Below, piece after piece: positions 41,955-53,269 of a stretch of DNA of 64,000 bases; position 1 is the first letter of the stretch, and every line of letters begins with the position of its first letter. The DNA lies in the NCBI GenBank assembly GCA_016490735.1, contig JAEMWC010000215.1:107501-171500 (forward strand), given 5' to 3'. This DNA is from Pachyseris speciosa. Lineage: Eukaryota; Cnidaria; Anthozoa; Scleractinia; Pachyseridae. Below the pieces are notes generated by a model. The model ran no database searches, was not told the DNA's origin, and saw only the letters and a list, made by a program, of their open reading frames with translations. A program made the position numbers and the translations under genes.

Positions 41955-43271
41955 CTAGAAAAACTGTATTAAAAGGAATGAAAAAACAAAAAGAACACCG
42001 AGCAGCCCGACTTTTCCATGAAAGATTCTAGCAGCTCCGTTTGGCCATTTAGGAAATTCGCCTGAAGATGCCAGTGTCTGGGTTCGAGAACAGGTTTTAT
42101 CATGACATAAGGCCAAGGTTTTCACCCAGACATTGTATCCATCTACCTGCAAGGGCAGCTTGGCTTCTTCTACGGCTGAAGAAAACTCATGAATGACTAA
42201 GTTTAGGTTGACGGAGAAGGTGGATGAGGTTACGATACCGAGAGCTTTTCTGTCTGCCAACACCATGGTTATTTCCGCGTCATAACCAGAGACAAAACTG
42301 TCAGTGTAAGCCATCCAGTCCATCACAATAGTGTTCCAGGTTAAGAATTTTGCAATGGATGAACCGACTCCATCAGCGAATCTAATTTCGTCATCCTGTC
42401 GTGAAAAGGGAACGGATGAGCCCCCAGCTCCTTGCTGGTACCTTTTTACCACAATTTTCGTGAATTTCATTACTCCTTTCACAGCTATCGGATAAATTAG
42501 GCACTGCCTAGCCGGACTGTTTTTATAACAACTCGTCTCGATGTTCCATAGGCGTCTTATGGATGCCCATGCCGCGTCCATTTTGATAAATGATCCCTTT
42601 ATGGACCAGAAGATCCTGAGATAGTCCGTGCAATCAAGGGCACAAACTGACGATACATTTTGGTCGGGCTTCAGGTAACAGGGAGTTTGAGTTGCCAGCG
42701 CTTTTTTACGTATTTGGGAGCACGATTTTGTCACCCATGGACGTACCAGAGGCACCAAAGAAAACTGCAGACACCCGCGAACAGCATCCAGCCATTTCTG
42801 CCCATCGGCACTGAATACGGTTCTTCCTCCGTCGTACAACGTGCAAAGCTTCTCAGCAAACCTAACTGCGTAGGCATTACTGGTGTCATCGCAAGAATAT
42901 TTCTTTTTGAAGCAGTTACGGTACCAGTCACAAGAATCACCAGGTGGGCTGTAACAAGCTTGTGGCAGAGATGTCTTTACTACTTCTCCGGGTGTACATT
43001 GGCAGTCCTTGGCTACGAGGCTACTGTCTTTACTGTACAATTCCACCATACACTCGGACCAACAATAACCTGGCCCGCTGGGACAACTGCGTCTGTGGCC
43101 ACTCTTTCGTCTTATGTAGCTGTTTCAGAGACAAATAGCCCATTGGAAATGGGTGTAGTCGCCTAGCGCTACGCACTTGATCCTTCCTGCAGGTCCGGAC
43201 AATCGATCGCACACCTGGGAGTAAACAAGTTGCACATGGAGCAAGACCAGGATTAGAAATGAATGCATCAT
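41955..43271 (-). CDS. secreted, possibly GPI-anchored cysteine-rich protein (copy 2), one in-frame TGA
   Basis: Intronless in this span. From ATG at 43271 it encodes MMHSFLILVLLHVQLVYSQ (signal peptide), then CDRLSGPAG, FQWAICL, a TGA at 43127-43125, NSYIRRKSGH, and without further breaks the 364-residue remainder: CYSPPGDSCDWYRNC, AEKLCTLYD, KWLDAVRGCLQ, CALDCTDYLRIFW, IRFADGVGSSIAKFL, VMDWMAYTD, and a hydrophobic C-terminus GLLGVLFVFSFLLIQFF preceded by a short spacer, as in GPI-anchor signals. The paralogue 15 kb away has Thr at the TGA position. The TGA may be a recent null mutation or a sequence error; starting at the internal ATG (43049) would lose the signal peptide. An acceptor-like CTCGGCAG just before the ATG suggests a 5' UTR intron. 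Function unknown; about 440 residues. Confidence 0.7.
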
Positions 43272-44560
43272 GAACCTGCCGAGACAAAACAAAACAACGG
43301 TATAGCAATTGGAAAATGAGATATTTAGGTTTGCGGGAATTAAAAAAGAAATGTCTTTTGTAAAACAAACGCCGTGGCAGCATTCATTCAGGACTTGTGG
43401 TACAATTGTCAGTGTCCGATACCTCGCCTTCAGTTCTAATTAATGTACAAACGAATTTTTATTGTGCACTGCATGCTACTTTTTCAGAATGCGTTCTATC
43501 TATTTGCCTGCAAATACAACTTTTATGTGTTCTTTCACATTCGTTATGTTATGATAGTGGAGTAATACATGGCCCTGGGGAGTAGACAATGATAATTATG
43601 TGAGCCCTCCTCTCAGCCATGTTGCAGGTGGGTCAAGGAAGCCTTGGCCAAGTTTCAGTTAAAATACAGAGTCCAATGTTTTATTCTTAATTTTTATTAC
43701 AATTTTAATCTTACATTGTAAAGCACTTTAGATATTTCATAATTTTAGCGCTATATAAATCTAATTTATTTGGTCACGTGCTTTACTGTTAAGCAGTAAA
43801 AAGAGGTCAGGTAAGGCAGCATCTAGGGGCCACCTTTGGAGCAGGGAAAGTAGTATATAATAATTCTGTTATTCATATCGGAGCTTAGGCGGTCCGAACG
43901 CCAAACGGAGCACCATACTCATAGGAACCCATGAATTGCTTTTCTCTTGGTCATCATAACTAGCGGTATCGCTCGTGGGCTCGTACGCTCGACGACGACG
44001 AAGTTGCCCAAATTGGCGGCCATACACCGGCTAATAAGGTTGACCTAGACATCCAAAACTTCAAACTCGAGGGGGAAAGAGCCGATCAAATGCATTTGCT
44101 TGTATCAATTTAATCTGACAGAAAGAAAGTTGTCAAAAACTAGCACACTTCACGCTTCATTGAAAAAGTTAAAGATCTTCGTCCTTAGGCTGCAAACAAC
44201 CCAAGTTTTGCCGCCGACCGATTAGCTCAGTTTTGTAATTTCGTTATACCCATTTTGATGATGCGCATTTTATTTTGGTGTTTTGACATGGTAACATGCA
44301 GTTTGGCATGACACTCAGTAACGCGTTTCCAACATAACAATTTATTTCCCGCCAAAACCGCCCAAATCGCTCTTAATCGATCCAGAAACCGTACCAAAGA
44401 CACAGAAACACAAAACTGAAGAAAGGTAAGCTACTTCTTATTTGAAATCGTAAATATTCTTTTTGCATTTTGAGATAAACCGTTTTCCCCATACAAATCC
44501 TTATATTTCTACTCTTGCGTAATATAGTACCATACAGATACTCATATATCGAGCTTGGGC
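43272..44560. other. intergenic sequence with a SINE 3' end
   Basis: At 43715-43765 a tail of the type TTGTAAAGCAC...AGCGCTATATAAATC resembles the 3' end of the SINE at 45189. Nothing else recognised. Confidence 0.4.
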
Positions 44561-44880
44561 GACCTGTGGTTTACAGAAACGAAACGAAACTTATATACTT
44601 GACTAATTAACAACGGCACGAATACGATAACACATTCTTGAGATCAACGAACTATAATGAAAGAAACAATAAACTAAATCGAGCGTAAAACAATATTAAA
44701 GTAACTTACTTTGGTCGAGCTCCTTAAGGCAAATAGTAGCTGACAGTAGCGAAGCGTACGATCTCTTACAGCAATGGAAAATTTAATTGATCTTTGTCTC
44801 TAACGCAAGCGTGTAATGTGAGCGGATTACAGAACTAACCTACATAACAATTTCGCAATAATGCAGTAACAAAAAAGGTG
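44560..44880 (+). repeat. partial copy of duplicated unit D
   Basis: Matches the middle of the tandem units at 49197-53200 (ACGAAACTTATATACTTGAC, CTTACTTTGGTCGAGCTCC, GCGTGTAATGTGAGCGG). A third, shorter copy in the same orientation. Confidence 0.65.
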
Positions 44881-45188
44881 ATTTAGGCAAACATTTATAA
44901 CTAAACATAAGCAATCAGATGAGTAATCAATGATGTTAGGTAGAAAATAATGAACGGTGTTTCAAAGGTAATATTCCGGCCCCTTTAAAGGCGGGAGAGC
45001 TAAGAGTCTTTAACTAAATATTACAGTAGGACTGAAACGCACTAACAGTAACGAACTAAGTAACCTACAAAAGTAAACGAGTTTACTAAAGTCACAACAG
45101 CTTCACATGCTTGAACACATATACTTCAATTGTCTCTGAACGACTAACGTTCAAGCAGCTTCCAGCAACTTTTTTTTTTTTTCCAGCA

Positions 45189-45440
45189 GGGATGGCGCAG
45201 TGGTGAGAGCACTCGCCTTCCACCAATGTGGCCCGGGTTCGATTCCCGGACTCGACGTCATATGTGGGTTGAGTTTGTTGTTGGTTCTGTTCTCTGCTCC
45301 GAGAGGTTTTTCTCCGGGTTCTCCGGTTTTCCCCTCTCCACAAAAACCAACATTTCCAAATTCCAATTTCATCTGCTTGTAAAGCGCATTTGATCATATA
45401 CACATGGAAAATGCGCTATATAAGTTCTAAATTATATCTA
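45189..45440 (+). mobile_element. tRNA-derived SINE, copy 1
   Basis: Head with A box (TGGCGCAGTGGTGAGAGC) and B box (GGTTCGATTCCC), then a body with TCATATGTGGGTTGAGTTTG and GAGAGGTTTTTCTCCGGGT, then a tail with TGTAAAGCGC...GCGCTATATAAG. The body resembles the conserved central domain shared by widespread animal SINEs (compare MetaSINEs); the exact family is not certain. Confidence 0.75.
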
Positions 45441-45660
45441 AATTATAAATTATATTTATTTTTCTTTATTCCGCTGCCTGTCATACTTGTTTACATAAAA
45501 TCAGGTATTTACATATTAGAATTAATTGGCTACAGCAATACAATACTACTTCATTTAAAAGTTATACAATACAGTACAATATACAGCGAAGCTTAAGGTA
45601 ACAATTTTATTCTTATTATTCATTTATTATTTTAGGGGAGGAGGAGACATTTTCTGTACC

Positions 45661-46490
45661 TCATTGCAGGCCTTCCACTTTGTACTTTAGAAGGATTTTT
45701 GTAATAAAATCTGGGAGGTGAATCAATTTATCGTGTAGTTTGCTGGTGTAGATGTAATACCTCATGAAAAGCAGAGAATAATTAAATTTCGTTAATAAGC
45801 GTTTTTCGTACGATCCGGAAAGGATGTCAAACAGTTTTTCTTCAGCAGACGGGTTGAAACGAGATCCATTTACAGTATTAAACATTGTTTTTCCATAAGA
45901 AGCTGAATAATTTAGTTTTCACTGTAGAAATAACATCATCCGGGATATCTAGAATTGACGCCGAATATATCAGCTGTGAGAGGCCCAGGGACTTAATAAT
46001 CATCGATTTCCCGAATAATGTAAGATCCCTTGCTCTCCAAATATCAAGATTTGTTTGGAGCTTTCGTATTTTAATATAGAAAGTTAGTTCGTTGTTTTGT
46101 TTTTCATCATAGGAAACATGAATCCCCAAAATCCGACCGGGCTGTGTAACCATTTTAATTGCAAAGGAGTAGTTTTGTTTGTTATCCATTTCCCAAGCCA
46201 GATTGCCTTGGACTTTTTTATATTTAAACTTAGACCAGCCAGCCTGCCAAAAACTGTTACTGTTTTCAAAGCGCTTTCCAAGGAGTTTAAGTTGGCACAG
46301 AAAAAGTTTGTATCGTCCGCGAATTGGCTCACTTTGATTTCATTTCCTAAAATCTTTATCCCCACTTTGCTTGGATCTTGTCTTATTTTGTTGGCTAGTA
46401 TCTCCACTGAGAGAATAAATAGGTATGGGGAGAGAGGTACGCAGCCAATCTCTGGAGACGCAGATAACAACGGTGAAATGAACAACTGCT
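45661..46490 (-). pseudogene. 5'-truncated L1/Tx1-like LINE fragment
   Basis: Minus-strand frames contain LSPYLFILSVEILANKIRQD, KVSQFADDTNFFCANL (RT block with FADD), FGRLAGLSLNIKKSKAIWLG, then after a frameshift near 46140 RILGIHVSYDEKQNNELTFY and RDLTLFGKSMIIKSLGLSQL, and further sequence to about 45661. These are typical of L1/Tx1-type LINEs of marine animals. The endonuclease and early RT are missing and at least two frame breaks exist. Confidence 0.8.
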
Positions 46491-46579
46491 GGTGGACGCA
46501 CAAAAGGAGCTAATGATAGATCCATTGTTTACGTCCACCAGCATGGCGGCGATGACGTAACGTGAAAACCTCCTATTAA

Positions 46580-46930
46580 ATTAAAAACTTGAATATCACC
46601 CTTTTACAAGCACAGATTAAAATATTCATGCAGGTCTATTTCAAGGAAATACTGTTATCCCATTTTGTGGCAGGTTTGATAAACAAGTACGTATACCAGA
46701 TGAAAATTGAACCTCTTCTAACAACCATGCAACCAGAGGTATCAGTAACTGTCACAGTGACTTGACTGGATAAAAATAGGAATTAGGCGTTCCGTAATCA
46801 AAGCGACTACATCCGCATATGACACCAAATCAAACTCCGACAACGGCGACACCCCATCCGAATTGTTTTCGATAGCAGAAGAAGGAAGGGTCTGCGTACA
46901 AAATCGGATTGGTACCAAAGTCAAGCCTAT
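46580..46930 (+). repeat. dispersed repeat E, copy 1
   Basis: Matches 51260-51575 (CACCCTTTTACAAGCACAG.., CCATGCAACCAGAGGTATC.., CATCCGAATTGTTT..). Across its 3' part a plus-strand frame (SVIKATTSAYDTKSNSDNGD, then FSIAEEGRVCVQ) stays open in both copies despite a 6-bp length difference, so it may derive from coding sequence. Confidence 0.6.
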
Positions 46931-46999
46931 CTCGGATCTCAGCAATCTTTTTAACGAAGAATTTGCCAATACAGCGCAATACAGAAGAATTTGCACACA

Positions 47000-47690
47000 G
47001 CGCTGTTAGGAACCGATAGTAAATCCTGCGTTCCCGATGAACTTCATGGTGGTACTGCGGAAGAGCTTTTTCTAGTCGCCACTATGCTTATCGATGAGGT
47101 CCGAACAAAATTCTCGACGAGCTTTGTTTATTAGATGGGTCACAGCAAGATCAGAAGGAAGCCTTGAACGTCTCCACCTTCTTTCAGCTTTTTACTCGGG
47201 CTTCGTAGAGCGCCCGAGGTTAAAAATACCGTCCGTTCTTTTTTTTTTTATTCTTCTTTTTCACTGAAAGCCCAAAAACCAAGTAAATCTTTTTATGAAT
47301 CAAATACAACACGAATCCGAAGCAAATACATACAACGGGCGCAAAGCGCGGGAAAATGAGTGCCAGCAAGTTATGATTGGTTGATTGGTTCTCTCTGTCC
47401 TCATTGGAAGAGAAGGTGGCCCAGATATTGCTAGCCAATCAGAAAACCGAAGTACATCAGTAAATCGGAACTAATGGGAACGAAAACTGCACTTTAATGG
47501 GAACACCAACAACTTTTGGAATCCTTAGACTGAAAAACAGTCGGGCTTTTGAATTGCCACAAGTGCGAACTTGCAATGAGGTATTAGCCCTGAACTAAAG
47601 ACTTGGATTGTCGTTCATTTTACATGATGTTTCTCCTTACGACCGCACGCTGCAAAATTAAGGATTGTTTTGCAGTCTATGGACTACATT
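47000..47690. other. intergenic, nothing recognised
   Basis: No exon or known repeat end is supported. Confidence 0.4.
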
Positions 47691-47699
47691 TTTGTTTTC

Positions 47700-48672
47700 C
47701 TTCAACAAAGCTCACTTCCGGCGTTTCTGCGTTAGCGCCAACTAAATCAGATAACAACTCACAACAACAAGAACGATGCCTGTTGTCACGTATCGGAAAA
47801 TGTCGATTCACCTTGTGTCTTTGAAGTCTGAACAACTAATATGTTAAGAGAAGTATCTATACGAACGTTTGCAAGTTCAACTGCGAGAAGAAAGATTTTA
47901 ACATGACCAAACTTAGCTCCAGATGGACTGCCGTGTTTCCCAGTGTCCACTCCATTCGTGAGTGGTACATTTTGTTGAATAACTCATGTACGGGATAACA
48001 TACACCCCTGAGACTTTGACAGGTAGTTTATTTACTATTTTTCCACAATATCTCAATTTCTGTTAGTTTTTGAATGATAAGCGATTAGCTTTTACTTGCG
48101 TGTCTTGAAACTGACCGCAAAAACGTTCCTTTCTTATGTTTCAAATGACCATTATTTTCTCCTCAGATTTCACCGAGACTCCATTAATGTTAATGCGAAA
48201 AATCCTACATCGTTCGATAAGCGTTTCCTTTCTCAAACAAATATCCATCGAAGCGAAAACAGGTGTGCTTATTTTTTTGGAATGAATACACTATTTTTAT
48301 GAAATTACAATATGACGAACCACTGTGGTGTAGAGGTCATTGTTCCTGCCTCTGACGCAGATAACTTCTACTAATGGCACATACCGTGGGAATTTTTTTT
48401 TTTCGTTTCTCTTTTTCTTCTTCTTTTAGAAATATTTTTTACAAGTGTTAAAGTTATTGTTCTTAATGGTCGAGCTGTAAAGCAATTTTGTAGTTTTAGA
48501 GGGAGATATGTTGATAGGGGTCTAAAGAAATAGACTCCAACACAAGCTAAGCGCAATGCGTCCGATGCAAGAAAGACGGACTTTTCTCTACTCTTTTGTT
48601 TAGCGCTAAATTTGGGATACAATACTGTTTTTTGCAAGCCCGAGTTTAAGCCAGCTGTAACCTCTTGTCTAC
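47700..48672 (-). mobile_element. dispersed repeat A, inverted copy
   Basis: Contains in complement the ordered blocks of 13603-15045: CGCAGAAACGCCGGAAGTG end near 47715, GATACGTGACAACAGGC, GAACTTGCAAACGTTCG, and the GCAAGCCCGAGTTTAAGCC outer end at about 48637. Confidence 0.65.
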
Positions 48673-48679
48673 GTTTCAA

Positions 48680-49065
48680 TCCGCTAATGCTGCTAATGCT
48701 TGGGCTCAATCTTTGCTTTGGTAGATTTAAGGGGTAATGCCCGCTACCTTGTGGCCTTAGTGCCTTTTGAGTGGCTTCAGCTTACTTGATCACATTAATT
48801 TGTGAAGTATCCTTGTCACTCCAGCCACATCCCACAAGCTTTACGTTTTCATTGCTTGTTTTATTGATATGTGGGTACTTGAGCCTAAGCATTAGCTAAG
48901 CCATGCTGATGAGGCCTAACAAGGCCGAAACAGCTGTCCATGGCTGCTAATGCTTGGCTCAATCTTTGCTTTGGTAGATTTAAAGGGTAATGCCCGCTAC
49001 CTTGTGGCCTCAGTGCCTTTTGAGTGGCTTCAGCTTACTTGATCACATTAATTTGTGAAGTATCC
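48680..49065 (+). mobile_element. retrozyme-like tandem repeat (about 1.5 units of 254 bp)
   Basis: A block of about 120 bp (TGCTAATGCTTGG...GTGAAGTATCC) is present at 48691-48812 and again at 48945-49065, giving a unit of 254-255 bp. The full hammerhead ribozyme lies between the copies, and the first copy starts within a few bases of the predicted cleavage point. The whole is flanked by GTTTCAA at 48673-48679 and 49066-49072, a likely 7-bp target duplication. This is the arrangement reported for metazoan retrozymes: small non-coding retroelements in short tandem arrays with type I hammerheads. No protein is encoded. Confidence 0.75.
48887..48955 (+). ncRNA. type I hammerhead ribozyme
   Basis: All core parts are present in order: stem I 5' strand AGCCATG (48899-48905), CTGATGA (48906-48912), stem II GGCC / loop TAACAA / GGCC (48913-48926), GAAA (48927-48930), minimal stem III ACAG/CTGT (48930-48937 including the A of GAAA), cleavage triplet GTC ending at 48938, and stem I 3' strand CATGGCT (48939-48945). 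Stem I extends past a TA bulge by ten more pairs (AAGCATTAGC 48887-48896 with GCTAATGCTT 48946-48955). The tiny stem III is typical of ribozymes that act as dimers in tandem transcripts. Confidence 0.88.
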
Positions 49066-49196
49066 GTTTCAAAACCATTTTCGGCCATCATCGATGGGCG
49101 TCTAATTACCACGCACGAGTTCTGCAACGTGACCGTTTGTTACATAACAACGACCACATGTAAAGTATCGAGCGTGTCCGTTTACAAAGAATCAAA

Positions 49197-51135
49197 GTCA
49201 CTCAAAATTGCGAAGAGCGTCAAATTGGAACGAATGTGACTTCCAAAGAATCAGGCCCGTTTCAAACGTCGTGCTACTGCCATCTCGAACTCAATTAATC
49301 GAATTAAATTCGACTTAAGCACGACGTTTGAAACCAAGTCTTGCTACTTCCGTGTAGCACGGCTACTTCGGTGTCGGACTCATTTTAATAAATTAACATT
49401 TTGGATTTGCTTCGTACAACGGCTGGTAAGTGTTTTAATTACGGCACCCGACGATTCTGAGTACGAGATTGGGCAACAACGTTTTATTCTATGGAATGTA
49501 ATTCGACGTCTGAAATCAAGTCGCGAGTCGTGCGACAGTCGAGCCAGCGCTAGCTAAGCACTGCAGTAGCACGACGTTTGAAACTCGCCTCACAGAGCAG
49601 CATCACTTAGCGATGTGACGATAGCACGTACTGACGTAGGTGCCCAAGAAAACGAACGCACAAAATTACACCACTTGTCAACAATTTTAAACGTTTATTA
49701 CGAAGATAGAAGCCAGGTAGCGATAAACAATTGTAGCGATGGTGATTGTAACTTTGATAGCGGTTTTATAGTTCCGTGATTGTGTAGTTGTGTGGAAAAC
49801 GAAACGAAACTTATATACTTGACTAATTAACAATGGCACAAATACAATAATATATTCTTCAGATCAACTAATTATTATGAAAGAAACAATAAACTAAATC
49901 AGTCGAGCGTAAAACAATACAGTAAAGTAACTTACTTTGGTCGAGCTCCTTTTAAAGGTACTTGAAATACAAACTGAGCGTAGCGAAGATCGGAAAATAG
50001 AAGCTAACAGTGACGGAGCGCACGATCTGTTACAGCAATGTAAATTAAACTTTTGTCCCCAACGCAAGCGTGTAATGTGAGCGGATCACAGAACTAACTC
50101 ATAACAATTTCGCAATAATGCAGTAACAAAAACTAGGCGCTCAAGAGGCGCATGTGACTACTGCGGAGATGTACAAGGGGAAAAATACGGAAGTAGAATA
50201 TTTGTCGAATATTCTGTTATGTGAGTAGGGGTAGCTACAAAATGAAAAATAAGTTCAAGTTCAAGTACAAGTTCAAGTTTATTAAAATTAATAACATAAT
50301 ACAAAAACAGCGCTAACCGCAAATAGCTAAGGCTAATCTAGGCGGGTAGCGGGTAGGACTGTTTAAAGAGTAAGTATAATAATTGTGAGTATGGGATAAG
50401 TGAAGAGATAAAATAAATATACATGCACGTTGAATAAATAAATAAATAAATAAATAAAAATATACAATAAATAAATAAATTAATGTATAAGTAAATAAAT
50501 AGATAAAACAGTAATTGCAGTTAGATAAAGCTACTTTGAGTAATATTGGTGATGAGAGATTGTTGACTTTGGCAGAGTTTGTTTTGGATTTTCTCCCAAA
50601 AAGGCCCCTGAAAGAACACGGAAATGGTTCTGAATAATTATAGCGTGGGGGTGATTCCGGTGTAATTGCTAACAAAAACACTGTATTTCTTCAAATAATA
50701 CTTATATCGGAATTTAAATTCTTATTTGTTGGCCTTATAAATTTTCAATAAAAGTAATGTAGAACAAAACGCTTTTATTAAACTGCAAGAGGCTCACGTA
50801 ACCTTAAGAAAATACAATTTGCCACTCCAATGCATTCTCCTTGTAGTTTCTGGAGTGGCAAATATCTGGAAAAGTTATATCCATAATGTGACAAATTTTT
50901 ATTTTCGGAAGTTTCATGTAACTTGGGGAATAATTTTCAAAATACACAGTAACTATGGTTAACTATCAGTAACTATCAACCTTGCAAAAAGTTAACTATT
51001 TCTCTTTGAGGATAAACGGCAATTTCAGGAGTAGGAACAACAAGAGCGTTTAAAATTTTCGGCTTAATGTATCTGCAAGTGTTGTTGAACTAGTGTTTGT
51101 AATATTACTGTTTTCACTGTCTTTGCTATTTTAGA
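49197..51135 (+). repeat. tandem duplication D, unit 1
   Basis: Aligns with 51577-53200 in the same order and strand. It includes several copies of TTTCAAACGTCGTGCTAC and its complement, forming hairpins (49263, 49318, 49565), and the block CTTACTTTGGTCGAGCTCC. Differences are a LINE-tail insertion here (about 50255-50540) and small indels. The function of the unit is unknown; no convincing exon. Confidence 0.75.
50255..50540 (-). mobile_element. LINE 3' tail inserted in unit 1
   Basis: Begins AAGTTCAAGTTCAAGTAC and contains CTAAGGCTAATCTAGGCGGG, like the segments near 12185 and 61570, plus (AAATA)n at about 50436-50500. Unit 2 lacks it. Confidence 0.5.
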
Positions 51136-51259
51136 TCGAAATTGCCTCTACAATTTTCTTGCGGTCTTACATGTTTCTTTTTTTATTTTCATTTTATTTT
51201 CATGTTCCACAGATGTTTCAAAAAGAGTAAAGCTATATCTCTTCAGAATTAAATTAAAA

Positions 51260-51575
51260 ACTGCTAATGCTTGCTTGAATATCACCCTTTTACAAGCACA
51301 GATTAAAATATTCATGCAGACCTGTTTCAAGGAATTACTGTTATCCCATTTTGTGGCAGGTTTGATAAACAAGTACCAGATGAAAATTGAACCTCTTGTA
51401 ACAACCATGCAACCAGAGGTATCAGTAACTGTCACAGTGACTAGACTGAATAAAAATAGGAATTAGGTTCAAAGCGACTACATCCGCATCTGACAGCAAA
51501 TCAAACAACGGCGACACCCCATCCGAATTGTTTACAATAGCAGAAGAAGGAAGGGTTTGCGTACAAACTCTCAAA
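51260..51575 (+). repeat. dispersed repeat E, copy 2
   Basis: Matches 46580-46930; see that entry. It sits between the two D units. Confidence 0.6.
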
Positions 51576-51576
51576 A

Positions 51577-53200
51577 TCAAAATTGCGAAGAGCGTCAAAT
51601 TCGAACGAATGTGACTTCCAAAGAGTCAGGCCCGTTTCAAACGTCGTGCTACTGCCGTGTTGAACTCAATTAATCGAATTAAATTCGACTTAAGCACGAC
51701 GTTTGAAACCAAGTCTTGCGGCTACTTCCGTGTAGCACGGCAAGGCCGTGCTACACTTGGTTTCAAACGTCGTGCTACTGTTGAGATTGGGCAACAACGT
51801 TTTATTCTATGGAATGTAATTCGACGTATGAAACCAAGTCGTGAGTCGTGCGACAGTCGAGCCAGCTAAGCACGGCAGTAGTACGACGTTTGAAATTCGC
51901 CTCACAGAGCAGCATCACTTAGCGATGTGAAGATAGCACGTACTGACGTAGGTGCCCAAGAAAACGAATGCACAAAATAGCACCACTTGTAAACAATTTT
52001 AAACGTTTATTACGAAGATAGTAGCCAGGTAGCGATAAACAATTGTAGCGATGGTGATTGTAACTTTGATAGCGGTTGTATAGTTCCGTGATTGTGTGGT
52101 TGTGTGGTTCAAAGTAAAAGCAACAGAAACGAAACGAAACTTATATACTTGACTAATTAACAATGGCACAAATACGATAACACATTCTTGAGATCAACTA
52201 ACAATAATGAAAGAAACAATAAACTAAATCGAGCGTAAAACAATATTAAAGTAACTTACTTTGGTCGAGCTCCTTTTAAAGGCACTTGAGATACAAGCTG
52301 AGCGTAGCGAAGATCGGAAAATAGAAGCTGATAGAAACGGAGCAGACGGAGCGCACGATCTCTTACAGCAATGGATATTAACCTTTGTCCCCAACCCAAG
52401 CGTGTAATGTGAGCGGATCACAGAACTAACTCATAACAATTTCGAAATAATCCGGTAACAAAAACTAGGCGCTCGAGAGGCGCATGTGACTACTGCGGAG
52501 ATGTACAAGGAGAAAATATGGAAGTAGAATATTTGTCGAATATTCTGTTATGTGAGTAGGGGTAGCTACATAATGAAAATAATGCATAATATTGTTGATG
52601 AGAGATTGTTGAATTTGGCAGAGTTTGTTTTGGATTTTCTCCCAAAAAGGCCCCTGAAAGAACACGGAAATGGTTCTGAATAATTATAGCGTGGGGGTGA
52701 TTCCGGTGTAATTGCTAACAAAAGCACTGTATTTCTTCAAATAATACTTATATCGGAATTTAAATTCTTATTTGTTGGCTTTATAAATTTTCAGTAAAAA
52801 GTATTTAGAACAAAACGCTTTTATTAAACTGCAAGAGGCTCACGTAACCTTAAGAAAATACAATTTGCCACTCCAATGCATTCTCCTTGTAGTTTCTGGA
52901 GTGGCAAATATCTGGAAAAGTTATATCCATAATGTAACAAATTTTTATTTTCGGAAGTTTCATGTAACTTGGGGAATAATTTTCAAAATACACAGTAACT
53001 ATGGTTAACTATCAGTAACTATCAACCTTGCAAAAAGTTAACTATTTCTCTTTGAGGATAAACGGCAATTTCAGGAGTAGGAACAACAAGAGCGTTTAAA
53101 GTTTTCGTCTTACTGCCACTTGTCTGCAAGTGTTGTTGAGCTAGTGTTTGTATTGTTGCTGTTTTCACTGTCTTTGCTATTTTAGATCGAAATTGCCCCT
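51577..53200 (+). repeat. tandem duplication D, unit 2
   Basis: Second copy of the unit at 49197-51135, collinear except for the missing LINE tail. The 3' 450 bp (52740-53190) are very similar to 50700-51135. Confidence 0.75.
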
Positions 53201-53269
53201 ACAATTTTTGTCTTGTTATTGATGATGTAATGCTGCTCAATGTTGAAGCTCATGGAAGAACGATGTTAT

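Noticed and set aside
43125..43127. Selenocysteine codon in the cysteine-rich gene
   Set aside because: The paralogue has Thr, not Cys, at this position and no SECIS element was identified.
42660..43166. 168-residue plus-strand frame opposite the cysteine-rich gene
   Set aside because: Antisense of a conserved, paralogue-supported minus-strand frame.
45189..45262. A functional tRNA at the SINE head
   Set aside because: Followed by a conserved SINE body and tail, and repeated at 63487.
46097..46513. 138-residue plus-strand frame
   Set aside because: Antisense to the L1/Tx1-like RT fragment with FADD motif.
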